Positions 47,330-63,326 of a stretch of 64,000 bases of DNA are shown one piece after another. The stretch is from Diphasiastrum complanatum (lineage: Eukaryota > Streptophyta > Lycopodiopsida > Lycopodiales > Lycopodiaceae). The notes below the pieces were generated by a model. The model worked only from the letters and a program-made list of their open reading frames with translations, searched no databases and was not told the DNA's origin. Each line of letters begins with the position of its first letter. The first letter of the stretch is position 1. The translations under genes and the position numbers were made by a program. The stretch is taken from the NCBI GenBank assembly GCA_029204225.1, contig CM055113.1, positions 12,894,491 to 12,958,490 of the forward strand, in the 5' to 3' direction.

Positions 47330-47720
47330 TGCAACATTATGGGCAAAGGGAATAGCCTATAAAGTTAGTACAAATCAAATGTTGTTTCAACTAATTTATG
47401 GTCAAGATGCTATTATGTTGATTGAAATCTAGTTCCATCTCTACGCATAGCAGCTATGAAATGTTTGGATGATGCTAAATCTTTACAACTCCATCATGAA
47501 GCTTTACACGAACTTTATGAAACCAGATTGATGACATTTCATGCATTAGCAACGGAGAAAGCTTGTCGCAAAGCATGGCATGATCATCAATTACATAAAA
47601 AAGATCTGAAAGGAGATCTTGCCTTGATGTATAAAACAAAACTGGTTAAAAAAAATTGAAATTCATAGGTGAAGGACCATATAGAGTTAAAGGAATTCTA
47701 TCATATAGAGCGGTGGTCTC
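47330..47720 (+). pseudogene. Ty3/gypsy integrase C-terminal fragment
   Basis: Encodes CLDDAKSLQLHHEALHELYE, then KACRKAWHDHQLHKKDLKG and LALMYKTKLV, aligned with HLDESKSLQLHHEALHKLCE and KAWHDCRLLKKDLRS of the integrase at 22.4-23.4 kb, so it is the same family. The N-terminal and catalytic parts are missing; stops precede and follow. Confidence 0.85.
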
Positions 47721-48004
47721 GGACACCTTGATGGATTACGCAAGTTTTGGCAATCTGATCCCCTAGCTTGATTGAAGATCTGATCTTTTTATCTTTATTT
47801 AATTTTGCAATTTTGTTGTTATTTTTACCTTTTTTTTTGGAAAAGACGAATTAAAAAGCAAAAAATTGAAAATTGAAAAAGAAAAAAAATGATGAGCAAA
47901 AGTCAGAAAAGTCATCAATCTAAAAAGAGAGAAATTTTAGTTCCTCATAAAAAATGACCTAAAAATCACTATCATAGTCAGATTTTGATTCAAACTATCA
48001 TATT

Positions 48005-48172
48005 AACCTTCGCCGAGTTGCCAGATAATAAATCCAGCTCAAATCTACCTATACTGAGTTGTAGTCTGTACCAAGAGTGCCTATTTTTCAGCTAGACGAG
48101 AATTAAGCTCTATGTCACAGTGAGAACCTTCGTTGAGCATGATGCACTCATTATGAACCTTCGCCAACTTGA
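48005..48172 (+). repeat. spacer with AACCTTCGCC motifs after gypsy integrase
   Basis: AACCTTCGCC occurs at about 48005 and 48155 and AACCTTCGTT at about 48125. The region follows the integrase fragment, like the spacer after the 22.4-23.4 kb integrase. Confidence 0.6.
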
Positions 48173-48190
48173 TAGATGCCAATGGTGACA

Positions 48191-51038
<2,848 letters not shown>

Positions 51039-51237
51039 AGTTAGAATTAAAGTTAAAATCACTGTGTTACTGTACTATGGGTCCTATCAGTGGATAAAAA
51101 TCAGTTGGCCTCGCCACGAGACAAGTCGATGGGACACGCGTCCCGCCAACGGCATGTGAGCTTGCTGAGGAGAGTGATTTTCTGTCTGTGTTACTGTGTA
51201 GCATGATCTGTGTTCATGTGCAAAGCAAATTTTAAGT
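51039..51237 (+). repeat. copia 5' LTR, with 78-bp deletion
   Basis: 199 bp from AGTTAGAATT to TTTTAAGT, matching the 277-bp 3' LTR at 56720 except for a 78-base segment (56836-56913 of the 3' LTR) that is missing. About 16 of the 199 shared bases differ, 15 of them transitions. The missing segment holds CTATATGTAC, the only TATA-like stretch I see. Confidence 0.93.
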
Positions 51238-51250
51238 TGGTATTAGAGCC
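51238..51250 (+). other. copia primer-binding site
   Basis: TGGTATTAGAGCC directly after the 5' LTR; the usual copia site is TGGTATCAGAGCC, one transition away. Confidence 0.9.
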
Positions 51251-52526
51251 GTACAGGGAGTGTACACAGTACAGTGTCGCCGTTGAAGAGAGCTTCGGGA
51301 GAACTGTCTTCTGAGAGTTCAGGGTTTTACGGCGGGTTGAAGACGGAAAGAGAAGCATTGGTGCACGGTTTCTAATCTATAAAGGCTTGCTAAGCTCAAC
51401 AGAGGGATTATTAGCCTGTGCATAGCATCAAACAGGGAAAAATTTGGTGAAAAATTGACAATTTCGAAGCCAATTGAAAATGGAAATCGGACTTGGGATT
51501 ATGGTTTTTATACATAACTGGTGATTTCTTCGCTGTTTGTGCACCGTTTTGGATGCCGTAAGAACAGGAAGGAAGCTAATCACACTGTCAATCAGCCATG
51601 GAGAGATTCTGAGGTTTAGGTCAGAGATTTGTCTCCAGACAGTTAACCTAGCAGATTTGCGGTAAAAAGGTGAAAAAGCCACTTTGTCAAGTTGAGCTAA
51701 AATCACCGTTTCTCCACGGAATTTCCTGACTGAACACTCTACAGTCATGGATTCAATAGGGCGACCCTACTCCAGGCCTCAGATCATGCTCAAAACGATC
51801 CAAAGGAGAGCTTGATCTGATAGTTTTCAAAGAAAGGAGGCGCGGCCGCAGGCAGGGAAGTCGCGGGCTGTTCGCGCGCCCAATGCGATGAACAACTCAG
51901 TGTACCGAAGATCATAGCGTCTACAGGAGTTTGGTTCGATGTCCAGATGTACTTTGAACCTTTAGATGAGGTGTCAAATGAATCAACTGTCCAGAATCTG
52001 TGATGGGAGAGAAATTTGAACCACAAGATTTGGTTCAGCCATTGGATGAGCTTTGAACAGGGCCCTGAAGAATTGAAGTGCATTATGGCCTTCAACTTCA
52101 TTAAAAATTTTCATATTGAAAGTTGAGTTGGGTCTCTTCACAAGTGAAGAGTGAAGTTTCTTCAAAATGAAGAAACAGTTCAAAAGCTAGAAAAGTCCCT
52201 ATTTTTGGGTCCTTTGCCCGTTTTGACCCAAACGAAAGGCTATAACCTCCAAACGATGGGCACCCGAACTGTACCTGCAAGTACGGTACAACAAAACAGA
52301 GTGGGTGCAGTGGAAAAAGTGTTTGTAGTACGTCAGAAGTAGTTTCACCATTCCACTGGGCACATTGTTGGGAGTTGACGACTGAGTGCATTTCAGAAGG
52401 CGACGCCGATTTGGCTTTCAAATTGGGGAAAAGCGGCGAGTGGGTTATTATTTTCAACTTCTGACATCACTGTTGGCCTCGACATACTGTTCTTAGCCAA
52501 AGGCAAAAGTTTCAAGTAGTTTTGCG
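51251..52526 (+). other. copia untranslated leader
   Basis: About 1.28 kb between the primer site and the gag ATG, with no long frame on the plus strand. It is long for a copia leader. Confidence 0.6.
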
Positions 52527-55500
52527 ATGGCAAACATGGGAGAGTCCATTTTGAGTGAAAGTAGCAAATTGGATGGGATTTCCAACTGTGTAGTGTGGAA
52601 ATTCAAAATGAAAAATATACTAATGGAGAAAGATTTGTGGGAAGTCATCACAGGTGATGAGGGAAGGCCGCCAAATGAAGCAGACATCAAAGTGTTCGAC
52701 AAAAAGATGAGGAAAGCTTTGACCTTCATTAACTTGTCAGTGAAGGATCACATCATTACCCACATTTGTGATGCTATTACACCCAGACAGGCATGGGATG
52801 TGCTAAAGGAGCAGTTCGAAAAGTCAAATCCGTCAAGAATCATGTTTCTAAAGTCAAAGTTGAATAGTGCCCGCATGGAGCAAAGAGAGCACATTCAGAC
52901 GTACATGACCAGAATCAAGACAATGAGAGATGAACTGCATTCTATTGGAGAGCGCATACGTGATGTGGAGCTGGTGCATAATGCATTATGCGGCATTGCA
53001 GAACCCTATCATATGTTTGTGAGCGGAATAGCATCAAGAGAAAGATTGCCAACCTTTGACGAGCTCACAAGAATCTTGATGCAGGAAGAGCAACGACAAG
53101 AAATGGTGAAAGCTAGACGTCAAAATACTGATGATCAGGCACTTGCGACACGCCAAAAACAAGGCAAGGGCAAGGGTAAAAAGAAGACTAAGCAGCAATT
53201 TGCCAAGTCTCAGGAGGATGAGGGATCTTCCAGCAAAACTAAGAAGAAAGACAAGTGCTTCCATTGTGGTAAAAAGGGCCATTGGAAGAGTGGATGTCGC
53301 AAATTCCTGGCGGAACAAGGCAAGGGGAAACCAAAACAAACAGGTAACCTTGTCGATGAAGGTGAGATTGAAGACTCTAGCATCTTCATATCTGCATTGT
53401 CATCTAATCAAGATGATCAAGCATGGTATATTGACTCAGGAGCCACAAGACACATGACAGGTAACAAGAATTGGTTCAGTAGTTTGAATGTGTTGGATAA
53501 TGGAACATCTGTTTCACAAGCAAATGGTGAAGTGTGCATGATCAAGGGGATAGGCACAGTTTCAATCCAACTGCCTGATGGCAAAAGCAGGATGATCAGG
53601 GAGGTACTTTACGTACTAGGTTTGAAGAAAAATCTACTTTCTGTTGGAGTCATTACTGATCAAAAGTTGAAAGTAGAATTCACCCATGATCATTGCTTTG
53701 TGAAGGATGCGAACCAAAAGTTCAAAGTTATTGCGAATGGAGTAAGAGAGCCCAATACAAAATTGTACAGGTTGAGTGCTACAATCAAGGGGCAACATGG
53801 ACTTGTATCATCCGTTCCTTCGCAAACTGAGTTGTGGCACAAGAGGCTTGGTCACTTGAACTTGGGAAGCCTTAGTTTGATGAGAAAATTGGAGATGGTA
53901 ACAGGACTGCCTACCATAGAATATCACTTGAAATCGATGTGCGAATCTTGTATATATGGGAAGCAGCATCGTGAGAAGTTCAATAAAGCGGGTGTTGCAA
54001 GAGCAAAGAACATCCTGGATTTAATCCACACAGATTTATGTGGGCCCGTGAGGACCATGTCCTTAGGAAAAGCCTTCTATTTCATGACCTTTATTGATGA
54101 TATGTCACGTAAGATGTGGATCTATTTCTTGAAGAAGAAATCAGATGCTTTTGATAACTTCAAGAACTTCAAAAACTTGGTCGAAAATCAGACAGGTAAG
54201 AAGGTCAAAGTCCTAAGATCAGATAGTGGAGGTGAGTATAATTCTAATGACTTCAATGATCTTTGTGATCAATGTGGGATTAAAAGACAATTTACGCAAG
54301 TTCATACTCCTGCTCTCAATGGTGTAGCTGAGCACAAAAATCGTACGATTGTGGAAAGTGCCAGATCTATGCTAGTTGAGATGAAATTACCAAAAGATTT
54401 TTGGTCAGAAGCATGTAGCACGGCAGTCTATCTTCAAAATAGAAGTCCTACCACTGCCATACCAAAAATAACACTTGAGGAAGCATTCACAAAGAAGAAG
54501 CCAAAAGTGACCCACTTGCGAATCTTTGGATGTAAGGCCTTTGTACATATTCCTAAGGAAGAGAGACGTAAACTTGATATAAAAGCTATCAAGTGCATAT
54601 TCCTAGGATATGATGATCGCATGAAGGGCTATAGATGTTTTGATCCAGTAGAAAACAAAATCCATGTAAGCCGAGATGTTATCTTTGATGAATCCAAGAT
54701 GTATGAAGATGAAGATGCTGAGAAGATAGACACATCCAGTAGGAAAAATGGTATAGTGAGGATACCACCTGATGATGATCCATTCATTGACCTTCCGAGT
54801 GATGAACATGAGGATACATCTCAAGATACTACTACTCAACCTCAAGAAACAGGTTGGAGAGGTAGGGACAAACCTTTTGGTGCAAGAAGGATTGAAATTG
54901 CAGGTGACAAACGCAAGGAGAAGGATGTACCGTGGGATACATTTTCACCAGGAAGCCGATCACCTGACAGAAAGCTCCCTAAGTGGTTTGAGAGATTGAT
55001 GGAGAGCCGTGACATAGATGACTTTCCAGGATCATCTAACCAGGGTGAGCTACGAATATCAACAAGAGAGAAGATACTACCTGAAAGGTATGAAGCAAAT
55101 TATGCTCTCTTATCTAGCATTATTCAAAGCAAAGAACCTTCGACTTATAGTGAAGCGAAGGATGATGATATTTGGATCAAGGCCATGGGAGAGGAGATGG
55201 AGTCAATTGCTAAGCATAGCACATGGGACTTAGTAGAACCACCAGTTGGCAAGAAACCCATTGGTTGCAAATGGGTATACAGAACTAAGTACCATGTAGA
55301 TGGAAGCATAGCAAAGCACAAAGCAAGATTGGTAATCAAAGGGTACGCACAAAATAAAGGCATTGACTATGAGGAGACCTTTGCGCCGGTGTGTAAGTGA
55401 AATATTCAACGTCTACTTATTGCTTTAGCTTCACATTTTGGTTGGCCTTTGCATCAGATGGACGTGAAATCTACTTTTCTAAATGGTGAGTTAGAAAAAG

Positions 55501-56666
55501 AAGTGTTCATGGATCAACCTGAAGGCTTTGTAAGGAAAGGACAGGAAAATAAAGTATGTCGCTTGAAGAAAGCGCTTTATGGTCTTAAACAAGCACCACG
55601 TGCGTGGTATAGCAAGATTGATGCCTACTTCCATTCAAAGGGGATGGTGAGAACACATTCTAATCCAAATCTATATGTCTTATGCTTTGATAATATGGTT
55701 GCTTTGATTGCTCTTTATGTTGATGACTTGATTATTACGGGAAATAATCAAGAGATGATAGACATGATCAAGAAAGAACTCATGGAACAATTTGAGATGA
55801 CGGATCTCAGCCTGGTGCATTACTGCCTTGGAGTAGAAGTGTGGCAAAAAGGACATGAAGTGGGTTTAACACAGGTGAAGTATGTCAAAGAGTTGCTGCA
55901 CAGGTTTAGGTTGCAGGATTGCAAACTAGTAAACACTCCTATTGAACCAGGTAAAAAGCTTTCTAAGCTTGATGAATCACAGTCATTTGATGCTACACTA
56001 TATAGACAATTAGTAGGGAGCTTGATTTACCTTACCACAACTAGACCAGATATATGCTATGATGTTGGCATTGTAAGTCAGTTTATGGCAGCACCTACGG
56101 AAACACATTGGAAAGCAGCTAAACGCATTTTGAGTTATGTGAAAGGCACTTCAGAGTATGGCTTGATTTACAAGAAGCATGATAGTTTACCTGAGTTGTG
56201 TGGCTATGTGGATGCAGACTGGGGAGGTAACTATGATGATCATAGATCTACCACAGGATATATATTCCAGTTTTGTGGTAATTGCTTTTCTTGGTCTAAT
56301 AAGAAGCAAAGTATAATTGCTCTTTCCATCACAGAAGCAAAGTATAAGGCAATGTATAGGGCTGCACAAGAAGCTATATGGTTGAGACAAATCTTGGAAG
56401 AAATTGGCATGAAGCAAAAAAATCCCACGACTTTACATAGCGACAGTCAGAGTGGCATTCAGCTAGCAAAGAATCCAGTGTTCCATGCGAGAACTAAACA
56501 CATTGAGATTCAATATCACTTCATATGTGAGAGGCTGCTGAGTCGTGAAATTCATGTTGTTCATTGTAGCACAAAAGAACAACTAGCTGATATTTTCACT
56601 AAGCCACTTACTGGAGAAAAGTTTGATAAGTTTAGATCAAAACTTTCTGTACTTAAAGTTTGTTGA
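52527..56666 (+). CDS. Ty1/copia gag-pol polyprotein with one internal stop
   Basis: One frame of 1380 codons broken by a single TGA at 55398-55400. Order: gag (1-230) with zinc knuckle CFHCGKKGHWKSGC; protease (YIDSGATRHM, about residue 300); integrase with LWHKRLGHLN, HTDLCGP (first Asp), RSDSGGEY (second Asp) and NGVAEHKNRT (Glu); acidic linker with SRDVIFDE; RT with GCKWVYRTKYHVDG, FAPVCK-stop-NIQRLLIALAS, MDVKSTFLNG, YGLKQAPRAWY and catalytic LYVDDLIITG; RNase H with VDADWGG, ITEAKYKAM, HSDSQSG and TKHIEIQYHF. The TGA stands where the family has TGG (Trp), a single G-to-A change. ATG 52527 is the first in the frame. With both LTRs and a target duplication it is a complete element, now probably unable to move on its own. 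Confidence 0.95.
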
Positions 56667-56710
56667 CTTTAAAGCTATGTATATGACTGTATAAAAAGTG
56701 ACTCTACTTT

Positions 56711-56719
56711 AAGGGAGAG
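56711..56719 (+). other. copia polypurine tract
   Basis: AAGGGAGAG, directly before the 3' LTR and 44 bases after the gag-pol stop. Confidence 0.85.
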
Positions 56720-56996
56720 AGTTAGAATTAAAGTTAGAATCATTGTGTTACTATACTGTGGGTCCTATCAGTGGATAAGGATCAGTTGGCCTTGCCACGA
56801 GGCAAGTCGACGGGACACGTGTCCCGCCAACGGCAACCTGGTGTCATGCATGGGTTGCCTGAGTGAACAACTATATGTACAGTGTAATTTCATCTTGAGA
56901 AATACAGTTGCTATGTGAGCTTGCTAAGGAGAGTGATTTTCTATCTGTGTTACTGTATAGCATGATCTGTGTTCCTATGCAAAGCAAATTCTAAGT
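56720..56996 (+). repeat. copia 3' LTR
   Basis: 277 bp, AGTTAGAATT to AATTCTAAGT. It does not have the usual TG...CA ends; the placement rests on the CCCAC duplication, the primer site and the purine tract agreeing. Confidence 0.93.
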
Positions 56997-57001
56997 CCCA
57001 C
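56997..57001. other. target-site duplication, right
   Basis: CCCAC, identical to 51034-51038. Confidence 0.9.
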
Positions 57002-58390
57002 CTCACTTAGAGAGCATAACTGGCAAATCTGCTCGTCTCTAAAAATACCATGGAACCACCTAGTCTCAATAGCTAGCTGATGAGAAGACACCCTAATCTA
57101 TCCAATGTGAATATGAGGCAATGTGATAGTTCCAAATCCAAGTAGCATGGCATAACTGGGGTCCCTGATGTATCCAGCTCCAAGAAATGGGTCTGGTAGA
57201 AAGTTGGCTTAACCCCTAACTGGTTACGCCAAGTCCGGTCCAGATATACGCCATAGAAGAATAGTCAGATATACTGATGGGTGCCTGAGGGAAGCTCTAT
57301 GCTGGAGATACCAAATGAATCATGTAGGAGGTGAGATGCTAGAGAAAACCACGATAACCTATAGCCCTGATCATGAAGATCGCTACGAAGGTCTTCCCAA
57401 TGTTCACCCCTAGGCCCCATCTGGTGCGATGCAAGCAATCCAACTGTCATTGAAGACCCTCTTTGGTCGGTGAGACCAATACCACATCATCGGCATAAAG
57501 GAGGATAGTAATCAAGATGTCCCCAAGCTTGCAACCAACACCACCACACCGTGCCTCCTTAATCAAGGTCTGCAATGTGAAGTTGTGATCTGCAGTAGAA
57601 TAATGGGCTTGAAAACCTGCCTGACCCATGGAATATAGTCTCCTAGTCTCTGCCTCTATGCTCACAACAGACTGTAGGATAGTACCATATAGTTTCGCCA
57701 GGACATGCCCAATCATAATGGTGTAGTAGTTACTCGGAAACATGGGGGAGTGCACCATGATGATGGCAAACCGAAAACAACTATGGAGTTAAGAAGGGTG
57801 GCTATAGTGGGGGCGAGTAAGTCAGAGACATGGGAAAGAGTTCAGATTCAACGTCATTGTGGAGATATAGAGATAGGTGAGTCGGTTAGGGATGATATAC
57901 AGGCTAGTAGCATAATCAGTCCACATGCGAAGGTCCTCCCAGAGAGGTGGTGGAGAACGAGGAATGAACTTATGCCAAAAAGCGCCCAAAGAAGAGCTGA
58001 AAAGAAGGTCAATAAGATGTTTCCCTTCAGAATCATCATAGGAACGTTTCTTATGGCAGATAGCACGATGGTAGGAGTGTCGAGAAGATCGAAGCAAATG
58101 TGGGACATGGATACATGAATAGGTTACTGACTGATGAAGAGAACGACACTGGAATTTTACCATAGAGGGTGCAGTGGTCGACGTGTGCATCGAGTCTTTT
58201 TGGGATGGGATTTTGTGGGGAGGGGGTGTTAGTGATGCAGCCGTGTGGAGAGAGGTGGTGAGAAAAGCAGCTTGGGTGTCAATGGACTGTCATGAGGAAA
58301 GAACTATAAAAGTGAAGCCAAGGATTGTCGGTACTGTGGCATGTGAGTGGGATCAAATATGTATGTGGTTGCTCGCGGGTAAGCATGAGT
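57002..58390 (-). pseudogene. LINE (non-LTR retrotransposon) RT, decayed
   Basis: Minus strand from about 58390. A pre-RT stretch (58190-57830) with SYDDSEGKHLIDLLF, FWHKFIPRSPPPLWEDLR and TDYATSLY; then RT from 57758 with YYTIMIGHVLAKLYGTIL, GQAGFQAHYSTADHNFTL and the catalytic LLYADDVVLVSPTKEGLQ. Part of RT between HNFTLQTLIKEARCG and LGDILITILLYADD is missing. After frameshifts the C-terminal domain (SSHQLAIETRWFHGIF, RDEQICQLC) runs into the copia insertion and resumes at 51038. The family cannot be named from sequence alone (L1 or RTE-like). Confidence 0.85.
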
Positions 58391-58535
58391 AGTGTAGATG
58401 AAAAGTGGGTGGAAGGTGACCAGTATCGAAGGAGAGAAATGAGTGATTGGAAAGGGTGGTGGGGGGAATGTGGTCAGAGGCTGTGGGTATAAAGGTGGTA
58501 ACTACATGAGATAGTCAACAACACTATGTCCTCCA

Positions 58536-60000
<1,465 letters not shown>

Positions 60001-60027
60001 AGGTAGCACAAATCTTGGTTATCAGTC

Positions 60028-60976
60028 TCAAGGGGATGGACTCATCATCAAAAATTTGGTGGTAGAAACAGTTTTGGACGGTGAGGAAACATGATGAAGG
60101 CTTGGTGACAAGGTGAAGGAACTGATAGTTCTACAATTGCAGCCTTGGACCCTTGCAATGTCGAGCTTCGACCACCACTTGCTGGGTGAGGAGCTTGCTT
60201 TATTTGCAGGTTCACGGATGTCTTCATCTTTCATTTCCTGCAGCTCTTTCTTTTGATCCGTTACTTTTGGATCTCTTTGGGCTTCATAAGAGGGGATTCA
60301 AGTATCATTACTCCAGAGAGTTGCTTTTGATCAAGATCGATCTGACTCATCTATTGCTTAAGTTTTGTCCTTTCCTCCTCAATTTCTTTGCATTATTTTT
60401 TTTTATTTCTTCGAGCTACTTCATCTGCTTTTGTACATCTTCTTCGGCTGAACAACCAACATAGGTGGTAGCTAGTCTCCACAAGACACTTGCAATGATC
60501 TATCAGTTGCTTCGGTAAGACTATCAAAAACTGGGAATTTCTCAGAAGAACAGTAAACTGATGATAAACAAACAAATGAAAGGGATGGTGGTGGTGACAA
60601 CGGTAGATGGTGTGGATGATAGACATGAGAATGGGCGCAGAAGTATGGCAAGAGGTTGGTTGAAGAAGGAGACTGATTTTCCAATGCTTGTGTTTCCCTT
60701 TCTGAAGGATCTTCGTCGTGACTTCTTCTAATCGAGTCGCTTTGGATTGCCCATCTGTCTTCTTAGCCTTGTCATTGTCGACTTTGGGTTTGTGACCTTG
60801 GGTGTCGATCTTGCTGGTGTTGTTGCTGGCAGCGTAACTGCTCCAGTGGATACAGGCAGATCCACTCTCTCCTCCCCCCCAAAAAAAATCTGTTGGTGGG
60901 GATGTTGTTGCTGGTGACTGTTCATGCCCAAGATTGGATCGGCGTGTAGAACACGTAGTTGAAACTCGTTGAACAT
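60028..60976 (-). pseudogene. unrecognised broken ORF, charged and Gln/Ser-rich
   Basis: Minus-strand frames: MFNEFQLRVLHADPILGMNS, a Gln/His run, Thr/Pro-rich linker, then near 60430-60390 EVARRNKKK and further charged codons. It may be a distant gag or coiled-coil ORF of a retroelement. No domain is recognised. Confidence 0.25.
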
Positions 60977-61630
60977 GTGACTAGACTAAAGATTGAACAA
61001 ATTTTAACTAAATTTGTTTCGATCTTGCTGTAGTTGACTCAAAGAATAATATGGCAATGAGGTGCAGAATTCAACTCTAACTTGTCATGGATTTCTCATA
61101 TTTCTCAAAAATTTGAAACTGTTGTACATGGTGATTTGAAGATGGATAGATGAATGAACTCTACAGAAGACTCTCGTGCAGTAGCTATTCCTCATGCAAA
61201 AATCAGTCACACAAAATAGTTGAAGAGAAACAAAGAAATAACAAATGTTACAGATAGTGAGAAGTGTATAGCACTTGTCGAACAAAACTTGCATTCATCA
61301 ACATTGATAAGGTACCTTGATAGTTGCAATATTTTAGGTGTTTTGTAGAGTAATGTGACTTACTCTGACATGCCCTATCATCATGGATAACAGATGTTGT
61401 AAGATATAGCGTGAGATGCAGGTATGGGTGAGGTACTATGTCATGAGGACCTCTTTGAACAAGAGATTCAAAACTGAATCTCTAAATGGATTTCCAAATC
61501 CTAGATGTATTGTGTATTGGCGCATTGAAAATCTTATTTTCATGTGGAAAGACAAATAGATTTGAGTTTGTAGAATGGGAGAAAAACTGTCAATTCCCTA
61601 TGGAGGTTGCTCTAGGTTGGACATTGTAGC
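60977..61630. other. gap without recognised feature
   Basis: AT-rich, no coding signal seen on either strand. Confidence 0.3.
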
Positions 61631-61632
61631 AG

Positions 61633-61836
61633 ATGACAGGAATATCGGTTTTACTTTCTTTCGACAAGGACTCATTTCAGATTGTCTTTTTGCATTATGG
61701 TACTAGCATATCGGACGGTGATGTAGAAGTTTACAAGAAACTTCTTGATCGAGCAGCAGGTTTAACTGTTGGTTGTTATGGTGCTCATGTTGTTGTCGTG
61801 AAGATCCTAGCTAGCTCTCCCCTAAGGGAAAGCTAA
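61633..61836 (+). other. short unrecognised ORF
   Basis: 67 codons with a natural-looking composition (FQIVFLHYGTSISDGDVEVY). Its last codons lie in the hairpin of the minus-strand Penelope-like element, so it is probably chance or the remains of host sequence next to the element. Confidence 0.15.
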
Positions 61837-61849
61837 TTGCCCACCAAGG
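61812..61849 (-). other. hairpin after the RT stop of the Penelope-like element, second copy
   Basis: On the minus strand, TAGCTTTCCC and GGGAGAGCTA (plus 61826-61835 and 61812-61821) pair over ten positions with one T-G wobble and a four-base loop. It is preceded by CTTGGTGGGCA, as in the copy at 28.23 kb. Confidence 0.7.
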
Positions 61850-63146
61850 TCTAAATACTTGTAGGCAGCTCAAAAGAAAGTCCGGGAGACATTTCTTGTG
61901 TCAACAGTCTATCTATGATCAAACATAATTTGTCTTTTACAAACCTGTTTTTTTTCAGAAATGCACTGATAAGAGTTTTTTCTTCCATAAGAAACGTCTG
62001 TTGCTTATTACAACAATACATAGCCGCAATTACTTGAGATATGATGATTTTACAGGAATTATACACCGGTCTATTAGAAGCCAAGTGTATGTATGGCAAA
62101 AACTGAAAGGGCAAATCTCTTTCTTTTGTCGTATTTAGAAAGGAGTACCTCACCATTTATCGAATTAAACGAGATGGTAATATTCAAAAAGTTTATTGTG
62201 TTGTTGTCCATGTTGCTTTTATCTATATCGAGATATTCCAAGGGGTAAATACAAAATGGGTTGTCCGGTATTCTAGGTTGCGTTTTGTCCATAAACTTGT
62301 CGATAAGGGGATTGTTGATATAGCATATATCATCAATATATCTAAAAGAGGACTTGAAATCATTCATATATTGTATTTGTCTCAGTGCCAACCTTTTGAT
62401 AAATTGCATTTTGAAGTAAGAGAGTTACCAATTACAACATAACGGCGAAGTGTGATTACCAAGTCTGATAATGCAATTATCTATCAACAAAGAATTTCAT
62501 GCACATATTGTATCCATGTCAATATCATTCCATTCATCAGAATTTTTCTTGTTCCGGGACCATTGGATATCCTTGACTTTCGATATCCATTTATAGTGAA
62601 GGGCTTTTCCCTTTGTAAATTTGAAGGCAAATAGGATTAGTTTCTTTAGAACCATCTTTAGCCATCTGGCCCATTCAGGTGTATATTTTCGTAACATGTG
62701 AAAATATCCATGGCCTTCATGCAGTAGATCTCCTTTGGTATATTGAGATAGAAGTCAATAGAGGATTCACATTGCCAAAGTAAAGTTGTATCCCCATTTA
62801 GGTAGCTCTTGTATGTTTTTGCCTTAAGACCTGCACCTTCCATAATGAAAGGATGCAGCATACCAAGAACCCCTGTCAGGAATTTAGCGAGTCCAGAAAA
62901 ATAGCACTCGTGGGCATTTGTGATCCATCTGAAAGAGTTTTTATGAGCTTTAAAAGTGCATAAGAGGTAAGGAAGTTCTTTTAAATATATGAACTCTTCA
63001 AGTATTCTATTTCCCAAAGTGTCCTCTACATGCTCTAAAGAGTGATGCACAGGATTATTTGATCTGTCAGGAAAGGGTTCAAAATCTTGACTATCAAGCC
63101 TCTTTAGTGCAAGTGTTCTGACAAGATTTTTAATTATTTCTGACAT
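61850..63146 (-). pseudogene. Penelope-like element reverse transcriptase, near full-length RT, decayed
   Basis: Minus strand from 63146. Frame 1: HSLEHVEDTLGNRILEEF, LPYLLCTFKAHKNSFRWI (motifs 1-2), KAMDIFTCYENIHLNGPDG (motif A Asp). Frame 2 (62697-62497): HYKWISKVKDIQWSRNK, ending at a stop after DMDTICA. Then LLIDNCIIRLGN, a gap where motif B (GIPMGFACSP in the other copy) is deleted, and frame 3 (62409-62074): FRYIDDICYINNP (motif C), YPLEYLDID and INFLNITISF. The thumb follows (IIISQVIAAMYCCNKQQ, SAFLKKNRFVKDKLCLIIDR) to about 61850. The loss of motif B and several stops make it inactive. No nuclease domain follows. Confidence 0.68.
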
Positions 63147-63156
63147 TCATTTCTCA

Positions 63157-63314
63157 TAGTGAAGAGTTATATTTTTTCATCAGATGTATGCCATTGTGCT
63201 CTTGCCTTAGATTTTTCAAGCATACTGTTCTTTGATCAATCTTGTGCAATCACAACACCTCAGTAAGATCCTGTAGGGTGTGTGGTGAAGTTCACACGTG
63301 CTAAAAACTTCACA
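63157..63314 (+). repeat. copia 5' LTR end
   Basis: Ends CTTCACA right before a copia primer site. The start is placed at GTGAAG near 63157, the inverse of the end, giving only about 158 bp; a longer LTR truncated by the Penelope-like element is equally possible. Confidence 0.5.
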
Positions 63315-63326
63315 TGGTATCAGAGC
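63315..63326 (+). other. copia primer-binding site (tRNA-Met type)
   Basis: TGGTATCAGAGC, directly after the LTR end and identical to the site at 43510. Confidence 0.88.

Noticed and set aside
57705-58392. Plus-strand frames at 57705-58118 and 58174-58392
   Set aside because: They are antisense to the LINE pre-RT and RT region, whose minus-strand motifs are clear.
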